DNA of 64,000 nucleotides from Prauserella flavalba (GCF_003202235.1 NZ_MASU01000022.1:81648-145647); one strand, 5' to 3'; counted from the stretch's first letter, positions 1 to 9,058 are shown. Program-made: numbers and translations. The notes: a model not told the origin generated them from the sequence alone.

Positions 1-290
1 AGTGGGCTACGCAGGTGGTCGGGCCCGGAGTCGCTGGTCAGCCAGCCCTTGAAGGCCTTCTTCCCAGCGGCGGTGATCAGATATTGCTGACTGGAGCGGG
101 GTCCCTGCTTGCCGAGCCGCACGAGGCCCTCCTTGTGCAAGGCGGGAAGCTCCCGGTAGACCTGGCTCCTCGTCACGCTGAAGAACGTGCCAAAGCGTTC
201 CCCAGCTCCCGCGACGAGCTCGCCACCGGTGGCAGGGCCGTCGTGAAGCAGTCCAAGCAGTGCTGCGGCGGTTGCGTTCAAATCGGACAC
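1..290 (-). CDS. PadR-type wHTH transcriptional regulator (partial)
   Basis: The C-terminal part lies beyond the left edge. Translation from a GTG at 288-290, with a purine-rich AGAGAGG just upstream, begins MSDLNATAAALLGLLHDGPA and continues with GELV, FSVTRSQVYRELPALHKEGLV and a wing ending SSQQYLITAAGKKAF. This order (helix, recognition helix with SQVYREL, wing with YxLTxxG) is the N-terminal winged-helix domain of the PadR family, which binds operator DNA as a dimer. No effector can be inferred. The open frame on the other strand over this stretch is its shadow. Family call is good; the full length is unknown. Confidence 0.75.
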   Translation of the reverse strand, partial: MSDLNATAAALLGLLHDGPATGGELVAGAGERFGTFFSVTRSQVYRELPALHKEGLVRLGKQGPRSSQQYLITAAGKKAFKGWLTSDSGPDHLRSP

Positions 291-397
291 CTCTCTACCG
301 TGCCACGCTTTCGGCCATCTGTCCACTGTGGTCCGGAAATCCGTCCACTGTGGAACTGATGTATCAGGCAGCGCACCCCGGAGACCTCCGGAAACGG

Positions 398-430
398 AAA
401 AGGCCCGGATCCGAAGATCCGGGCCTTTTC
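398..430. terminator. Rho-independent terminator hairpin
   Basis: A near-perfect inverted repeat, AAAAGGCCCGGATC - CGAA - GATCCGGGCCTTTT, ends in a T run on both strands. It sits just downstream of the leftward initiator tRNA gene and is the likely terminator of that transcript. It could also act on rightward transcripts. Confidence 0.8.
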
Positions 431-433
431 CGC

Positions 434-510
434 TGGTAGCGGGGACAGGATTTGAACCTGCGACCTCTGGGTTATGAGCCCAGCGAGCTACCGAACTGCT
501 CCACCCCGCG
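434..510 (-). tRNA. initiator tRNA-fMet (CAT), CCA encoded
   Basis: Read on the minus strand, the gene folds as a cloverleaf: acceptor CGCGGGG/CCCCGCT, D arm GAGC..GCTC, anticodon arm CTGGG-CTCATAA-CCCAG with CAT anticodon, T arm GCAGG-TTCAAAT-CCTGT. An unpaired 1:72 position (C opposite T) and three consecutive G-C pairs in the anticodon stem are the hallmarks of initiator tRNA. The 3' CCA is encoded (positions 434-436). A second copy lies about 220 bases upstream in the transcription direction. Confidence 0.95.
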
Positions 511-728
511 TCGTTGTGAGCACAACACTACCGGACGCCAGAAAAGCCCCCACACCCACCCCCCACTCCCCCGAAAAGCGCCACCGAACACGCCAAAAGG
601 GCTCCACGCCAACCGGGGGTCCAGGGGGCGGAGCCCTCCTGGCGGGGGTCCGGGGGTTCGACCCCCGGGGGAAATGCGAAAGGTGCCGAGGTTCGCGCTC
701 TCCGCGAACACTCGGCACCCAGCAGCTG
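511..728. other. spacer between the two initiator tRNA genes
   Basis: No convincing gene. It contains a C/A-rich tract and, around 635-672, a G-rich inverted repeat (GGGGGTCCGGGGGTTCGACCCCCGGGGG) that could form a stable hairpin and act as a processing or termination site between the two tRNAs. ORFs here have no ribosome-binding site and overlap the tRNA genes. Confidence 0.5.
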
Positions 729-802
729 TAGCGGGGACAGGATTTGAACCTGCGACCTCTGGGTTATGAGCCCAGCGAGCTACCGAACTGCTCCACCCCG
801 CG
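729..802 (-). tRNA. initiator tRNA-fMet (CAT), CCA not encoded
   Basis: The 74-base body is identical to the copy at 437-510, including the C1:T72 mismatch, the three G-C pairs of the anticodon stem and the CAT anticodon. Unlike that copy, the base triplet following the discriminator reads CAG rather than CCA, so the 3' end must be completed by tRNA nucleotidyltransferase. The pair looks like a tandem duplication. Confidence 0.95.
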
Positions 803-872
803 TCGGTGACACCCACTTTACGCCTGGGTTTCGGCCAGGCGCAAAGCGGGTGCCGATTAGGGAACGGTGACG

Positions 873-3803
873 TCAGCCACCCGCGTTCTGGGCCTCCTCG
901 TAACGCCTGGCGGCATCGTCGAGCCGCTGGAGCGCCTGGCCCTGCGCCTCGAAGTCGCCAGACTGCTGAGCCTGGCGCAGCTGCTCCAGCGCGGCCTGGA
1001 TGTCGGCAACCGCCTGGTCCAGGTCGGCGTTGTTGCCGCCGGTGGCGGGTGGCGGCTGCTGCTGGTCCGTCGGCGACTCCGGCGACGGTGTCGAGGTCCC
1101 CGTGTCGTCCGGCGGTTCCTGAGCCGGGCCGGTCGCCGCGTCACCCGTGCCCTCACCGAAGACCTCGTCGAGGGCCCCGTTCAGGGTCGAGGAGAAGCCG
1201 ATCCGGCCACCGAACGACACCAGCACGCGGGCGAGCTGCGGATAGCTCTGCGCGTTGCGCTGCTGGATGTAGATCGGCTCGACGTACAGGAACCCACCGG
1301 CGACCGGCAGGGTCAGCAGGTTCCCGTAGAGGATGTCGACGCTCTGGTTGCCCAGCAGTGTCCGGTCCTGCGTGAACGCCGGGTTGCTCTGGAAGGCGTT
1401 CTGGACCTGGACGGGGCCTTCCACCTGGCTACCACCGGTGGGTAGCCGGAGCACGGTGATCTCGCCGTAGCTGTCCGGATCGGACGACACCGTGGCCCAC
1501 GCCGCCAGGTACTGCCGGGCGAGCGGGGTCAGCGCACTGGTCAGCTGGAAGGTCGGCTGGTCCTGCCCCGGCGACTGTGCGAGCACGTAGTACGGCGGCT
1601 GCTTCGCGGCGTCGGAGTTCGGGTCGAGCCCGCCGGGCTGCGTCGGGTCCTGCGGCACGTTCCAGAACGTCTGCGTGGAGTAGAACTCCTGGGGCCGCTG
1701 CACGTGGTACTTCGTGAGCAGCTCACGCTGGATCTTGAACAGGTCCTCCGGGTAACGCAGGTGGTCGCGCAGCTCGGAGGAGATCTCCGAGTTGGGCTTC
1801 ACCATGCCGGGGAAGACCTTCATCCAGGCGTCCAGCACCGGATCGTTCTGATCCATCTCGTAGAGGTTCACGGTGCCGTTGAACGCGTCGACCGTGGCCT
1901 TGACCGAGTTGCGGACGTAGTTGATCTGGTTGTCTGCCTGACGGGCCACACCGCTGAGCGAGTCCTCGGTCGCGGTCCCCAGCGAGGTCCGCTGCGAGTA
2001 CGGGTAGTTGTTCAGGGTGGTGTAGCCGTCGACGATCCACTGGATCCGGCCGTCGATCACAGCCGGGTACGGGTCGCCGTCGACCGTCAGCCACGGAGCG
2101 ACCTTCTCGACGCGCTCCCGCGGGTCACGGTTGTACATGATCTTCGAGCCGTCGCCGATGGCGTCGGAGAAGAGGATGTTGCGCTCCCCGTACTCGGCGG
2201 CGAAGACGAGCCGGTTGAACCAGTTGTCGATCGGCACGCCGCCGTTGCCCTTGTAGAGGTAGCTGCGGTCGGTGGCCGTGTCGTACTCACCCGGCGCCTG
2301 GCCTGGCTGCCCGCCGACGATCGCGTAGTCCGTCGCCAGCTCGCCGTAGTAGATGCGCGGCTCGTCGACGCGAATGCCGGCGCCCTCGGGGTTCTGCGTG
2401 TCGCTCGTGCGGGCGATCGGGTAGCCGCCGTCGCTGTTGGCCTCCTCGATGGCGCGGTCGATCGTGTTGGCCGGAGCCGCCACGAAGCCGTTGCCGTGGG
2501 TGTACACGAGGTGGCGGTTGATCCACGTCTGCTGGTTCTCCCGCAGACCGCTGGTGTTGATCTCCTTGGCGGCGACGATGTACGACTGCTTCTCGCCGTC
2601 GACGGTGTAGCGGTCGACGTCGAGCTTGTCGGGGAAGCCGTAGAAGTTCTCGCGGCCGACCCGCTGGGTGAAGGTCGGGCTCAGCACGTTCGGGTCGAGC
2701 AGCCGGATGTTCGGGATCGTGCCCTGGTCGTCGCGGACCTCGGCCGGACTCGCCTGGGAACTGCCCGTGTAGTCCTGGTAGTCGACGTTCTCCAGCCCGT
2801 ACGCGAACCGCGTGGCGTTCATGTTGCGCTGGATGGATTCGGCCTCGCGCTCGTTGGCGTTCGGGCGCACGGAGAACTGCTCGAGGACCGCGGGCCACGC
2901 GACGCCGATGATGATGCCCGAGAGGATCAGCAGCACCAGCGCGATCGCGGGCAGCTGGATGTTGCGCAGGAAGGCGCCCACGAAGAAGGCGACCGCGCAG
3001 AACACCGAGATGCACAGCAGGATCAGCTTGGCGGGCAGCACCGCGTTCAGGTCGGTGTAGGTGGCGCCGGTGAACAGGTCGTTGCGGTCGGACAGCAGCA
3101 GGTCGTAACGGTCGAAGAAGTACTCGACCGCCTTGAACAGCACGAACACACCGATCAGCACAGAGAGGTGCACGCGCGCGGGCGCCGAGATCTGCCCGCC
3201 GCGGCCCGCCAGCCGGACACCGCCGAAGAGGTAGTGCGCGAGCAGGCCGCCGATGAAGGCGACCACGATCGCGACGAAGAGCCAGCCCAGCAGCCAGCCG
3301 TAGAACGGCAGCTGGAAGACGTAGAAGCCCATGTCGTGACCGAACTGCGGGTCGGTCTCGTTGAAGCTCGTGCGGTTGAGGAACAGCTGCACCAGTTCCC
3401 AGTTGCCCTGCCCGGAGACACCGGCGATGAGGCCCGCGAGCACGGGGATGCCGATGCCGAAGAGCCGGATCCGCGCCACGACGATCGAGCGGTAGCGGGC
3501 GAGCGGGTCGTCGGCGCCGGAGACGGGGACGAACACCGGCCGCGTCCGGTAGGCGATCCACAGGCTCACCGCGAGCAGGCCGCCGACGAGGACGCCGGTG
3601 GCGAAGAACAGGACGACCCGCGTCAGCAGGACGGTGCTGAACACGCCGCGGGCGCCGACCTCACCGAACCACAGCCAGTCGACGTAGGTATCGAGGAACC
3701 GTGCGCCGAGCAGCAGTACCAGGATGATGACGGCAGCGATCGTCAGCAGGATTCGAGCTCGCCGGGACAGCTTGGGCAGGCTGACTGGGGGCCGGGTGGC
3801 CAC
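873..3803 (-). CDS. UPF0182 family integral membrane protein (Rv3193c-like)
   Basis: A large membrane protein of the actinobacterial/cyanobacterial UPF0182 (COG1615) family; biochemical role unknown. The N-terminal third holds about seven hydrophobic segments (the first, ILLTIAAVIILVLLLGARFL, near residue 16), followed by a long soluble, probably extracytoplasmic domain with conserved stretches such as YGFPDKLDVDRYTVDG and RIYYGEL. The C-terminus is a low-complexity acidic/Gln/Pro tail plus a helical end. Length (976 residues) is usual for the family. A GTG at 3803 is preferred over the GTG at 3812 because GGAG lies eight bases ahead of it and family members start MATRPPV. The long antisense ORF over this gene is a shadow. 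Confidence 0.9.
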   Translation of the reverse strand: MATRPPVSLPKLSRRARILLTIAAVIILVLLLGARFLDTYVDWLWFGEVGARGVFSTVLLTRVVLFFATGVLVGGLLAVSLWIAYRTRPVFVPVSGADDPLARYRSIVVARIRLFGIGIPVLAGLIAGVSGQGNWELVQLFLNRTSFNETDPQFGHDMGFYVFQLPFYGWLLGWLFVAIVVAFIGGLLAHYLFGGVRLAGRGGQISAPARVHLSVLIGVFVLFKAVEYFFDRYDLLLSDRNDLFTGATYTDLNAVLPAKLILLCISVFCAVAFFVGAFLRNIQLPAIALVLLILSGIIIGVAWPAVLEQFSVRPNANEREAESIQRNMNATRFAYGLENVDYQDYTGSSQASPAEVRDDQGTIPNIRLLDPNVLSPTFTQRVGRENFYGFPDKLDVDRYTVDGEKQSYIVAAKEINTSGLRENQQTWINRHLVYTHGNGFVAAPANTIDRAIEEANSDGGYPIARTSDTQNPEGAGIRVDEPRIYYGELATDYAIVGGQPGQAPGEYDTATDRSYLYKGNGGVPIDNWFNRLVFAAEYGERNILFSDAIGDGSKIMYNRDPRERVEKVAPWLTVDGDPYPAVIDGRIQWIVDGYTTLNNYPYSQRTSLGTATEDSLSGVARQADNQINYVRNSVKATVDAFNGTVNLYEMDQNDPVLDAWMKVFPGMVKPNSEISSELRDHLRYPEDLFKIQRELLTKYHVQRPQEFYSTQTFWNVPQDPTQPGGLDPNSDAAKQPPYYVLAQSPGQDQPTFQLTSALTPLARQYLAAWATVSSDPDSYGEITVLRLPTGGSQVEGPVQVQNAFQSNPAFTQDRTLLGNQSVDILYGNLLTLPVAGGFLYVEPIYIQQRNAQSYPQLARVLVSFGGRIGFSSTLNGALDEVFGEGTGDAATGPAQEPPDDTGTSTPSPESPTDQQQPPPATGGNNADLDQAVADIQAALEQLRQAQQSGDFEAQGQALQRLDDAARRYEEAQNAGG

Positions 3804-3950
3804 TACGCACACTCCAGTGGTCGAGACTGACGTACTCGGGGCGCCTGCGCTGCGAGCGTCCCATGGTTACCTAACTCTACGGATGGCCGCCAGAGTTCCC
3901 GGAACCCCCCAAACCGGGCGCACGCGGGCACCGTCCGGCCGCCTGCCACG

Positions 3951-4526
3951 ATGGTGCCCATGAGCGAGAGCGGAAACGAGGCGGGCCCCGTGAGTGTGGC
4001 TGCCCTCGCCCGGGAAGTCGAGGAGTTCGTGGCGACGGCGGGGTGGGAGCAGCAACCGCAGTTGTTCGCGCTCGTGCCGACCTCGGAGCTGCTGCGCCAG
4101 CAGCCCGAGCTCGCCGGCCAGCTCGACGCGAGCAGCGAGCTCACCCCGGTGGCCCAGGAGTCCCTTCCCGAGGGCGACCTCGCCGAGGCGCTCGCGACGA
4201 TCGCCTGGCCGGATGTGGTGCACGGCTGCGCGCTGGCGCAGGAGATCATCGTGCTGCCGCCGGACGCCGAGGCGGAGCTCCCGGACGTCGGCGACGCGGC
4301 CGACGCCCGCGACGTGGAACGGCTCAGGCAGGCCGCGGCCGACCACCCGCGGCGGACCGAGGCCAGGCTCGTCGCCGCGGTGCTGCGAGACGGCTCGGCC
4401 GCCTGTGTATTGCGCCTGCGCGGCGTGCAGGCCGAAGGCGAGGACGAGCCGGTCGAGGAGATCGTCGAGCACCCCGAGCTCGCCCCGAACCTCGTCGACG
4501 CCCTCCGCGCCACCCTCCAGCCGTAA
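3951..4526 (+). CDS. PPA1309 family conserved actinobacterial protein
   Basis: A soluble, very acidic protein of about 190 residues matching the PPA1309 family, conserved in Actinobacteria next to UPF0182 and the PDZ/Lon-like protease; function unknown. Recognisable stretches are EEFVATAGWEQQPQLFALVPT near the N-terminus and AWPDVVHGCALAQEIIVLPP in the middle, followed by RTEARLVAAVLRDGSAACVLRLRG and a C-terminal Glu-rich segment ending in LAPNLVDALRATL. Two in-frame ATGs exist (3951 and 3960) and no ribosome-binding site clearly decides between them. It is divergent from UPF0182 and convergent with the downstream protease. Confidence 0.8.
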   Translation: MVPMSESGNEAGPVSVAALAREVEEFVATAGWEQQPQLFALVPTSELLRQQPELAGQLDASSELTPVAQESLPEGDLAEALATIAWPDVVHGCALAQEIIVLPPDAEAELPDVGDAADARDVERLRQAAADHPRRTEARLVAAVLRDGSAACVLRLRGVQAEGEDEPVEEIVEHPELAPNLVDALRATLQP

Positions 4527-4533
4527 CCCACGA

Positions 4534-4586
4534 GGGAGCAAGGGAGCTTTACTCCCGTTTTCCGGGAGCAAAGCTCCCTTGCTCCC
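4534..4586. terminator. long palindrome, probable bidirectional terminator / repeat element
   Basis: Two 24-base arms (4534-4557 and 4563-4586) are complementary with one mismatch around a 5-base loop. The element lies exactly between convergent genes, so it probably terminates both. Its core, GAGCAAGGGAGCTTTAC with the complementary GCAAAGCTCCCTTGCTC, recurs at 16721-16774, so it also behaves as a dispersed repeat family. Confidence 0.75.
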
Positions 4587-4602
4587 CAGTGCACCGGCAG
4601 CC

Positions 4603-5733
4603 TCAGCACGACGGCGTCGGCCGCCCATCGTTGAGGCTCTCCAGTGCGTTGATCGCGCTGTCGAGGTCGGACACCTTGATCAGGTCCAGGCCGTCCGGGG
4701 CCGCCGCCACCGCTTCGGCGCAGTTGTTCTCCGGCACGAGGAAAGCCGTCGCACCAGCCTCCTTCGCGGCGACCAGCTTGAACGAGATCCCGCCGATCGC
4801 CCCGACCTTGCCCTTCTCGTTGATCTCGCCGGTTCCGGCGATGTGCTCACCGGACACCAGGTCCTCCGGAGTCATTCGGTCGACGATCGCGAGCGCGAAC
4901 ATCAGGCCGGCCGACGGACCGCCGACATCCTCCAGCGAGATGTTGACGTCGAACGGCACATCCGCCCTGTCGATGGGCTGCATCCCCACGAAGCCCTGCG
5001 GCTGCCCGTCCGGATGCCTGGCAAGCGTGACCGACTCGGTCCGCTCCGGCTGGCCCTCGTGCTTGAAGGTGAGCGACACCGTCTGCCCCGGCCGCGTGTC
5101 CGCCAGCGCGGCCAGCACGTCGTCCTCGTTCTTGATCCGCTTGCCATTGACCTGCACCAGCTGGTCGCCGGGCGAGAGCACCTTGTCGGCGGGGCTCCCG
5201 GAGACGACCTCCTGGACGATGACCTTCACCGGGTACCCGAGCCTGCGCAGCGCGGCGACCTCGGCGTTGCTCTGCGAGTCCTGGAACTGCTGGACGTTCT
5301 GCCGCCGGACCTCCTCGTCGGTCTCCCCCGGCCGGAAGTAGTCCTCCCTCGGCGCGACGGCGTAGCGACCGCTGATCCACAGGCCCAGCGCCCCGAAGAG
5401 GGTCACCTCGTCGTTGAGCGAGACGGTCGTCATGCGCAGCTCACCGTTCGTCCGATAGGTCCGCTGGCCGTTGATCGACACGACCTGCTCGCCGCCCACC
5501 TCGCCGAGCGTGTCGTAGGTCGGCCCGGGGCCCAGTGCGACGTAGGGCACCCGGACGAACGCCCCGAGCAGCACGAACACCACCACGAGCACGCCGCTGA
5601 AGACGAGCGTCCAGCCGCGTCGGCTCAGCCGCGTCCTCGAATTCGGCGGGGTCTCCTCCCCGCCGAAGGCGTCCGGCCTGGCGTCGGCTCGCGTGGCTCC
5701 AGTCGTCGACGGGTTGTCGCGGGTCTCGCTCAC
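4603..5733 (-). CDS. membrane-anchored PDZ / Lon-like (S16) protease, YlbL type
   Basis: A secreted-side serine protease of the YlbL/Rv3194c type. Residues 1-40 are cytoplasmic and polar, followed by one transmembrane helix (LVFSGVLVVVFVLLGAFV). A PDZ domain occupies roughly 170-260 (GSPADKVLSPGDQLVQVNGK), and the C-terminal Lon-type domain carries the catalytic Ser in GGPSAGLMFALAIVDR and the catalytic Lys in GAIGGISFKLVAAK. The Ser-Lys dyad is intact, so it should be active against membrane or exported substrates. It is convergent with the PPA1309 gene and divergent from the zinc-metalloprotease family gene. The start MSETRDN gives the family length of about 376. Confidence 0.9.
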   Translation of the reverse strand: MSETRDNPSTTGATRADARPDAFGGEETPPNSRTRLSRRGWTLVFSGVLVVVFVLLGAFVRVPYVALGPGPTYDTLGEVGGEQVVSINGQRTYRTNGELRMTTVSLNDEVTLFGALGLWISGRYAVAPREDYFRPGETDEEVRRQNVQQFQDSQSNAEVAALRRLGYPVKVIVQEVVSGSPADKVLSPGDQLVQVNGKRIKNEDDVLAALADTRPGQTVSLTFKHEGQPERTESVTLARHPDGQPQGFVGMQPIDRADVPFDVNISLEDVGGPSAGLMFALAIVDRMTPEDLVSGEHIAGTGEINEKGKVGAIGGISFKLVAAKEAGATAFLVPENNCAEAVAAAPDGLDLIKVSDLDSAINALESLNDGRPTPSC

Positions 5734-5824
5734 GACGGACAGCGTACGGTGACGGATGTCAGCTCAGGGCGAAGGTCCGCCAGCGGGCAAGTCGTGTGCG
5801 GCCTCGTCCGCGTACGGTGGTCCT

Positions 5825-7207
5825 ATGAGCAACCCACCGTTCGGGTTCGGCTTCCCCGACCCCGACAAGCGTCGTGAGAACGAGCCGTCGAACTCCGGCG
5901 GCGAACAGCAGCCTGGTTCGGGCGCCGACGCGTTCCAGCAGCTGGGGCAGATGCTCAGCCAGCTCGGGCAGATGTTGAGCCAGGCGGGCAGCTCGTCAGG
6001 CCCGGTGAACTACGACCTGGCGAAACAGATCGCACTGCAACGACTCGCCGGTAGCGGCGGATCGTCCATGGGTTTCAGCGCGGGTGACCAGTCCGGCGAC
6101 ACGGCCGTCCGGGACGCGGCGCATCTCGCCGAGCTGTGGCTCGACGAGGCGACGATCCTGCCCGCGGGCGCGTCCACCACCGTCGCGTGGACGGCTCGGG
6201 ACTGGGTCGACAAGACCCTGCCGACCTGGCAGCGGCTCTGCGACCCGGTCGCCAAGCAGGTGTCCGGCGCCTGGATGCAGGCCCTGCCGGAGGAGGCGAA
6301 GCAGGCGGCCGGACCGCTGTTGTCGATGGTCGGTCAGATGGGCGGCATGGCCTTCGGCTCGCAGCTCGGCAACGCTCTGGCCGAGCTCGCGTCCGAGGTG
6401 CTGACCTCCACCGAGGTCGGTCTGCCCCTCGGCCCCGCGACCACCTCCGCGCTGCTCCCCGCGAACATCGAGAAGTTCACCGAGGGCCTCGAGCGGCCGG
6501 GCAGCGAGGTCATGGTCTTCCTCGCCGCGAGAGAGGCCGCCCACCAGCGGCTCTTCGCGCACGTGCCGTGGCTGCGGCAGCGGCTGCTGGCCACGGTCGA
6601 GGAGTTCGCACACGGCATCACGGTGGACACCTCGGCGCTGGAGCAGCTCGCCGGACAGGTCGACCCGAGCAACCCCGCGAGCATCGAGCAGGCGATGTCC
6701 TCCGGGCTGCTGGAGCCCAAGACCACCCCGGAGCAGCAGGCCGCGCTGAACCGGCTGGAGACGCTGCTCGCCCTGGTCGAGGGCTGGGTGGACGTCGTGG
6801 TGGCCGAGGCGGTCGGCGACCGCCTGCCGGGTGCGGACGCGCTCAGGGAGACCCTGCGCCGCAGGCGTGCGACGGGCGGGCCCGCCGAGCAGACCTTCGC
6901 GACCCTCGTCGGGCTGGAGCTGCGGCCCCGGCGGATGCGGGCGGCGTCGGCGCTGTGGAAGCTCGTGGGCGACCGGCATGGCATGGACAAGCGCGACCAG
7001 CTGTGGTCGCACCCCGATCTCATGCCGACGGCCGAGGATCTGGACGACCCGATGGAGTTCGCGGACCGGCTCGGTCGCTCCGGGGAGGCCATCGACGACC
7101 TCGACCCGATCGCCGAGCTCGAACGGACTCGGCAGGCGGAGGAGCAAGCCAAGTCCGACGAGCCCGGCGATCAGGACGACTCGGGCGAGAGCGGCAGCAA
7201 GGGCTGA
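5825..7207 (+). CDS. zinc-dependent metalloprotease family (DUF2342, Rv3195-like)
   Basis: A 460-residue protein of the actinobacterial DUF2342 family, annotated as zinc-dependent metalloprotease or F420-biosynthesis-associated protein; no substrate is known. The conserved block SEVMVFLAAREAAHQRLFAHVPWLR holds the family's histidines, but there is no classic HExxH, so proteolytic activity is inherited from the family name rather than visible here. The N-terminus (SNPPFGFGFPDPDK) is Gly/Gln-rich and disordered, and the C-terminus is acidic. The start at 5825 was chosen because the family begins at this point; the upstream extension to 5756 is low-complexity. It ends three bases before the convergent peptidase gene. 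Confidence 0.85.
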   Translation: MSNPPFGFGFPDPDKRRENEPSNSGGEQQPGSGADAFQQLGQMLSQLGQMLSQAGSSSGPVNYDLAKQIALQRLAGSGGSSMGFSAGDQSGDTAVRDAAHLAELWLDEATILPAGASTTVAWTARDWVDKTLPTWQRLCDPVAKQVSGAWMQALPEEAKQAAGPLLSMVGQMGGMAFGSQLGNALAELASEVLTSTEVGLPLGPATTSALLPANIEKFTEGLERPGSEVMVFLAAREAAHQRLFAHVPWLRQRLLATVEEFAHGITVDTSALEQLAGQVDPSNPASIEQAMSSGLLEPKTTPEQQAALNRLETLLALVEGWVDVVVAEAVGDRLPGADALRETLRRRRATGGPAEQTFATLVGLELRPRRMRAASALWKLVGDRHGMDKRDQLWSHPDLMPTAEDLDDPMEFADRLGRSGEAIDDLDPIAELERTRQAEEQAKSDEPGDQDDSGESGSKG

Positions 7208-7210
7208 GGG

Positions 7211-7810
7211 TCAGTCCTCCGCGTCGAGCCCGGAGATGGCGAGCCCTTCGGCGGAGGACAGTCCTTCCAGGTACCCGATGGCCCGTTCGGTTTTCGGGTA
7301 GCGCTGGACCAATGCCCAGAACTTCGCGTTGTGCTGGGCGACTCGCAGGTGCGCCAGCTCATGGACCAGCACGTAGTCCAGGACCCATGGCGGCACCGTG
7401 CGCAACCGTTCGCTTACCCGGATGGTCCGGTCGACCGGCGTGCACGACGCCCAGCGGGTGCGCATCGGCGGCACCCAGCGGACGCTCGCCGGTTTCGCGG
7501 TGCCGTCCAGGTAGCGGCGGGAGAGCTCCGTGCAGCGCAGCAGCAACGCCTCGTCCGAGGCGCGCGCTGGCGAAGCCCTCCTGTTCTCCGTGCGCTGCAA
7601 CTTGCGCTGCATCTCGGCGACCCAGTGTTCTTCTTCTGCCTGGCTCATCTTGGCTGGGATGAGCACGACCAGTGTGTCGCCGTCTCGATAGGCGGTGACA
7701 GTGCTGCGACGACGCGCGCTCCGCCGCACCTCGATCTTCTGTTCAGGGACTGAAGACTGGCGCTTGTCCTTGTCCCGATTCCTCAATGAGGGAACCCGTG
7801 CTTCGGCCAC
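7211..7810 (-). CDS. YgjP/SprT-like zinc metallopeptidase (M48-type HExxH)
   Basis: A small, soluble, predicted zinc metallopeptidase. The C-terminal domain carries VLVHELAHLRVAQHNAKFW, the HExxH motif with a downstream His as in the YgjP/DUF45 family, followed by LVQRYPKTERAIGYLEG. The N-terminal half has the family's EVRRSARRRSTVTAYRDGDTLVVLIP strand-rich region and WVPPMRTRWASC. The start is uncertain: a GTG at 7810 gives 199 residues, while an in-frame upstream start at 7900 would run into the neighbouring divergent promoter region and is poorly conserved. It corresponds to the M48-family neighbour in the mycobacterial cluster. Confidence 0.8.
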   Translation of the reverse strand: MAEARVPSLRNRDKDKRQSSVPEQKIEVRRSARRRSTVTAYRDGDTLVVLIPAKMSQAEEEHWVAEMQRKLQRTENRRASPARASDEALLLRCTELSRRYLDGTAKPASVRWVPPMRTRWASCTPVDRTIRVSERLRTVPPWVLDYVLVHELAHLRVAQHNAKFWALVQRYPKTERAIGYLEGLSSAEGLAISGLDAED

Positions 7811-7951
7811 CCAACCACCGTAAGGGCAGGGACCGACATCACGGATGGCTGCAGCGTCACATCGTCCAGGTTGTCCACAATTGGGTTTGCCTGTGGACAA
7901 CTCGGGGTGTGCTGGATGCGCTCCGGACGAGTTCTTGTAACCCTGTGCGAT

Positions 7952-8998
7952 ATGACCAATTCGCTACGCAATGTGAATCTTCCGCGGCGACCTCGCCTGG
8001 TGCCCGGTCTCGACGTGCTGGAACGCCGCGCCAACGAGATCCAGATCGGATTGGACCCTCGGCACGCGGTGGTGGCGACGGACCTGCCCCCGATCCTCAT
8101 GGACATTCTGCGCGGCCTGGACGGCAGCAAGAGCACCAAGTCCCTGCTGTCGCTCGCCGAGAGCGAACACGCCGAACGGCTCCGGGAGCTGCTGACCGGG
8201 CTGGCGGAACGCGGGCTCATCGAGGAGGCCGAGCCGCCCGCGCACCCGCACACCCGGACCGACGAACCCGAGCTGTGGTCGCTGAGCCTGGGTAGACGCC
8301 GCAGGGACACGGCGGCCAGGAGGGCACAGAGCACCGTGCTGATCCACGGAGGAGGGCGGCTGGCAGCGGCGATCAGCTCCCTGCTCGCGTCGGCAGGCGT
8401 CGGCCACCTCGACTCGGAGGCCGACGGCAGGGTCGGGCCCGAGGACCTCGGTTCCGGCTTCGTCGACGGCGACGTCGGCCTGCCCCGCAGACACGCGCTC
8501 ACCGAGGCCGTGCGAAGAACCAACCCGGCGACCCGAACCGGCAGGCTCAGAGGCAGCCGGCGACCCGACCTCGTGGTGCTCACCGATGCCGTCGTGCCTG
8601 CTCCCGAGGTGGTCACCGATCTCGTCGCCGAGGGCTTGCCCCATCTCACCGTCCGCGTCCGCGACGGCATCGGTATCGTCGGTCCGCTCGTGTTCCCGGG
8701 CCGCAGCAGCTGCCTGCGCTGCGCCGACCTGCGACGCACCGCACTCGACTCCTGCTGGCCCAGGGTGGCGAGCCAGCTCGCCGGCCGCTACCAGCGCGCC
8801 GAGCTCGGCAACGTCTACGCCACCGCCGCGCTGGCCGTCGGCCAGATCCTGCGCGTGCTCACGCCCGAGGACGCTCCCCCTCCGACCTGGAACGGAACGC
8901 TGGAGATCGACTCATATGCCGGCACCGTCGATCACCGGGACTGGCATCCGCACCCGGAATGCCCCTGCGGCGCGAGCCGGGTACGACGTGAACCGTAG
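7952..8998 (+). CDS. ThiF/E1-like, cyclodehydratase-related protein (Rv3196-like)
   Basis: A 348-residue protein resembling the E1-like/ThiF-type proteins of the TOMM cyclodehydratase group, syntenic with Rv3196. The N-terminal part (VPGLDVLERRANEIQIGLDP) resembles a peptide-clamp/wHTH domain. The middle is a Rossmann-like segment (TVLIHGGGRLAAAISSLLASAGVGHLD) without an obvious nucleotide-binding Arg finger. Four cysteines in two clusters, CLRCADLRR and HPECPCGAS, probably bind structural zinc as in other E1-like proteins. The ATG at 7952 is preferred over an upstream start at 7871 because the conserved region begins there. No precursor peptide or TOMM maturation partner is visible nearby, so the substrate is unknown. 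Confidence 0.7.
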   Translation: MTNSLRNVNLPRRPRLVPGLDVLERRANEIQIGLDPRHAVVATDLPPILMDILRGLDGSKSTKSLLSLAESEHAERLRELLTGLAERGLIEEAEPPAHPHTRTDEPELWSLSLGRRRRDTAARRAQSTVLIHGGGRLAAAISSLLASAGVGHLDSEADGRVGPEDLGSGFVDGDVGLPRRHALTEAVRRTNPATRTGRLRGSRRPDLVVLTDAVVPAPEVVTDLVAEGLPHLTVRVRDGIGIVGPLVFPGRSSCLRCADLRRTALDSCWPRVASQLAGRYQRAELGNVYATAALAVGQILRVLTPEDAPPPTWNGTLEIDSYAGTVDHRDWHPHPECPCGASRVRREP

Positions 8999-9058
8999 TC
9001 GCGATCTACGTCCCGATACGGCTGCGAGAGGGGTGATCGGCAAGGCAGAATCGCTTGC

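Noticed and set aside
1704..3830. Long plus-strand ORF of about 708 codons over the UPF0182 gene
   Set aside because: It is antisense to a well-conserved membrane protein and has Val/Asp/Arg/Gln-skewed composition typical of GC-driven shadow frames.
3994..5877. Plus-strand ORF of 627 codons joining PPA1309 and protease regions
   Set aside because: It runs out of frame through one conserved gene and antisense to another; Arg/Ser/Pro-rich translation has no domain.
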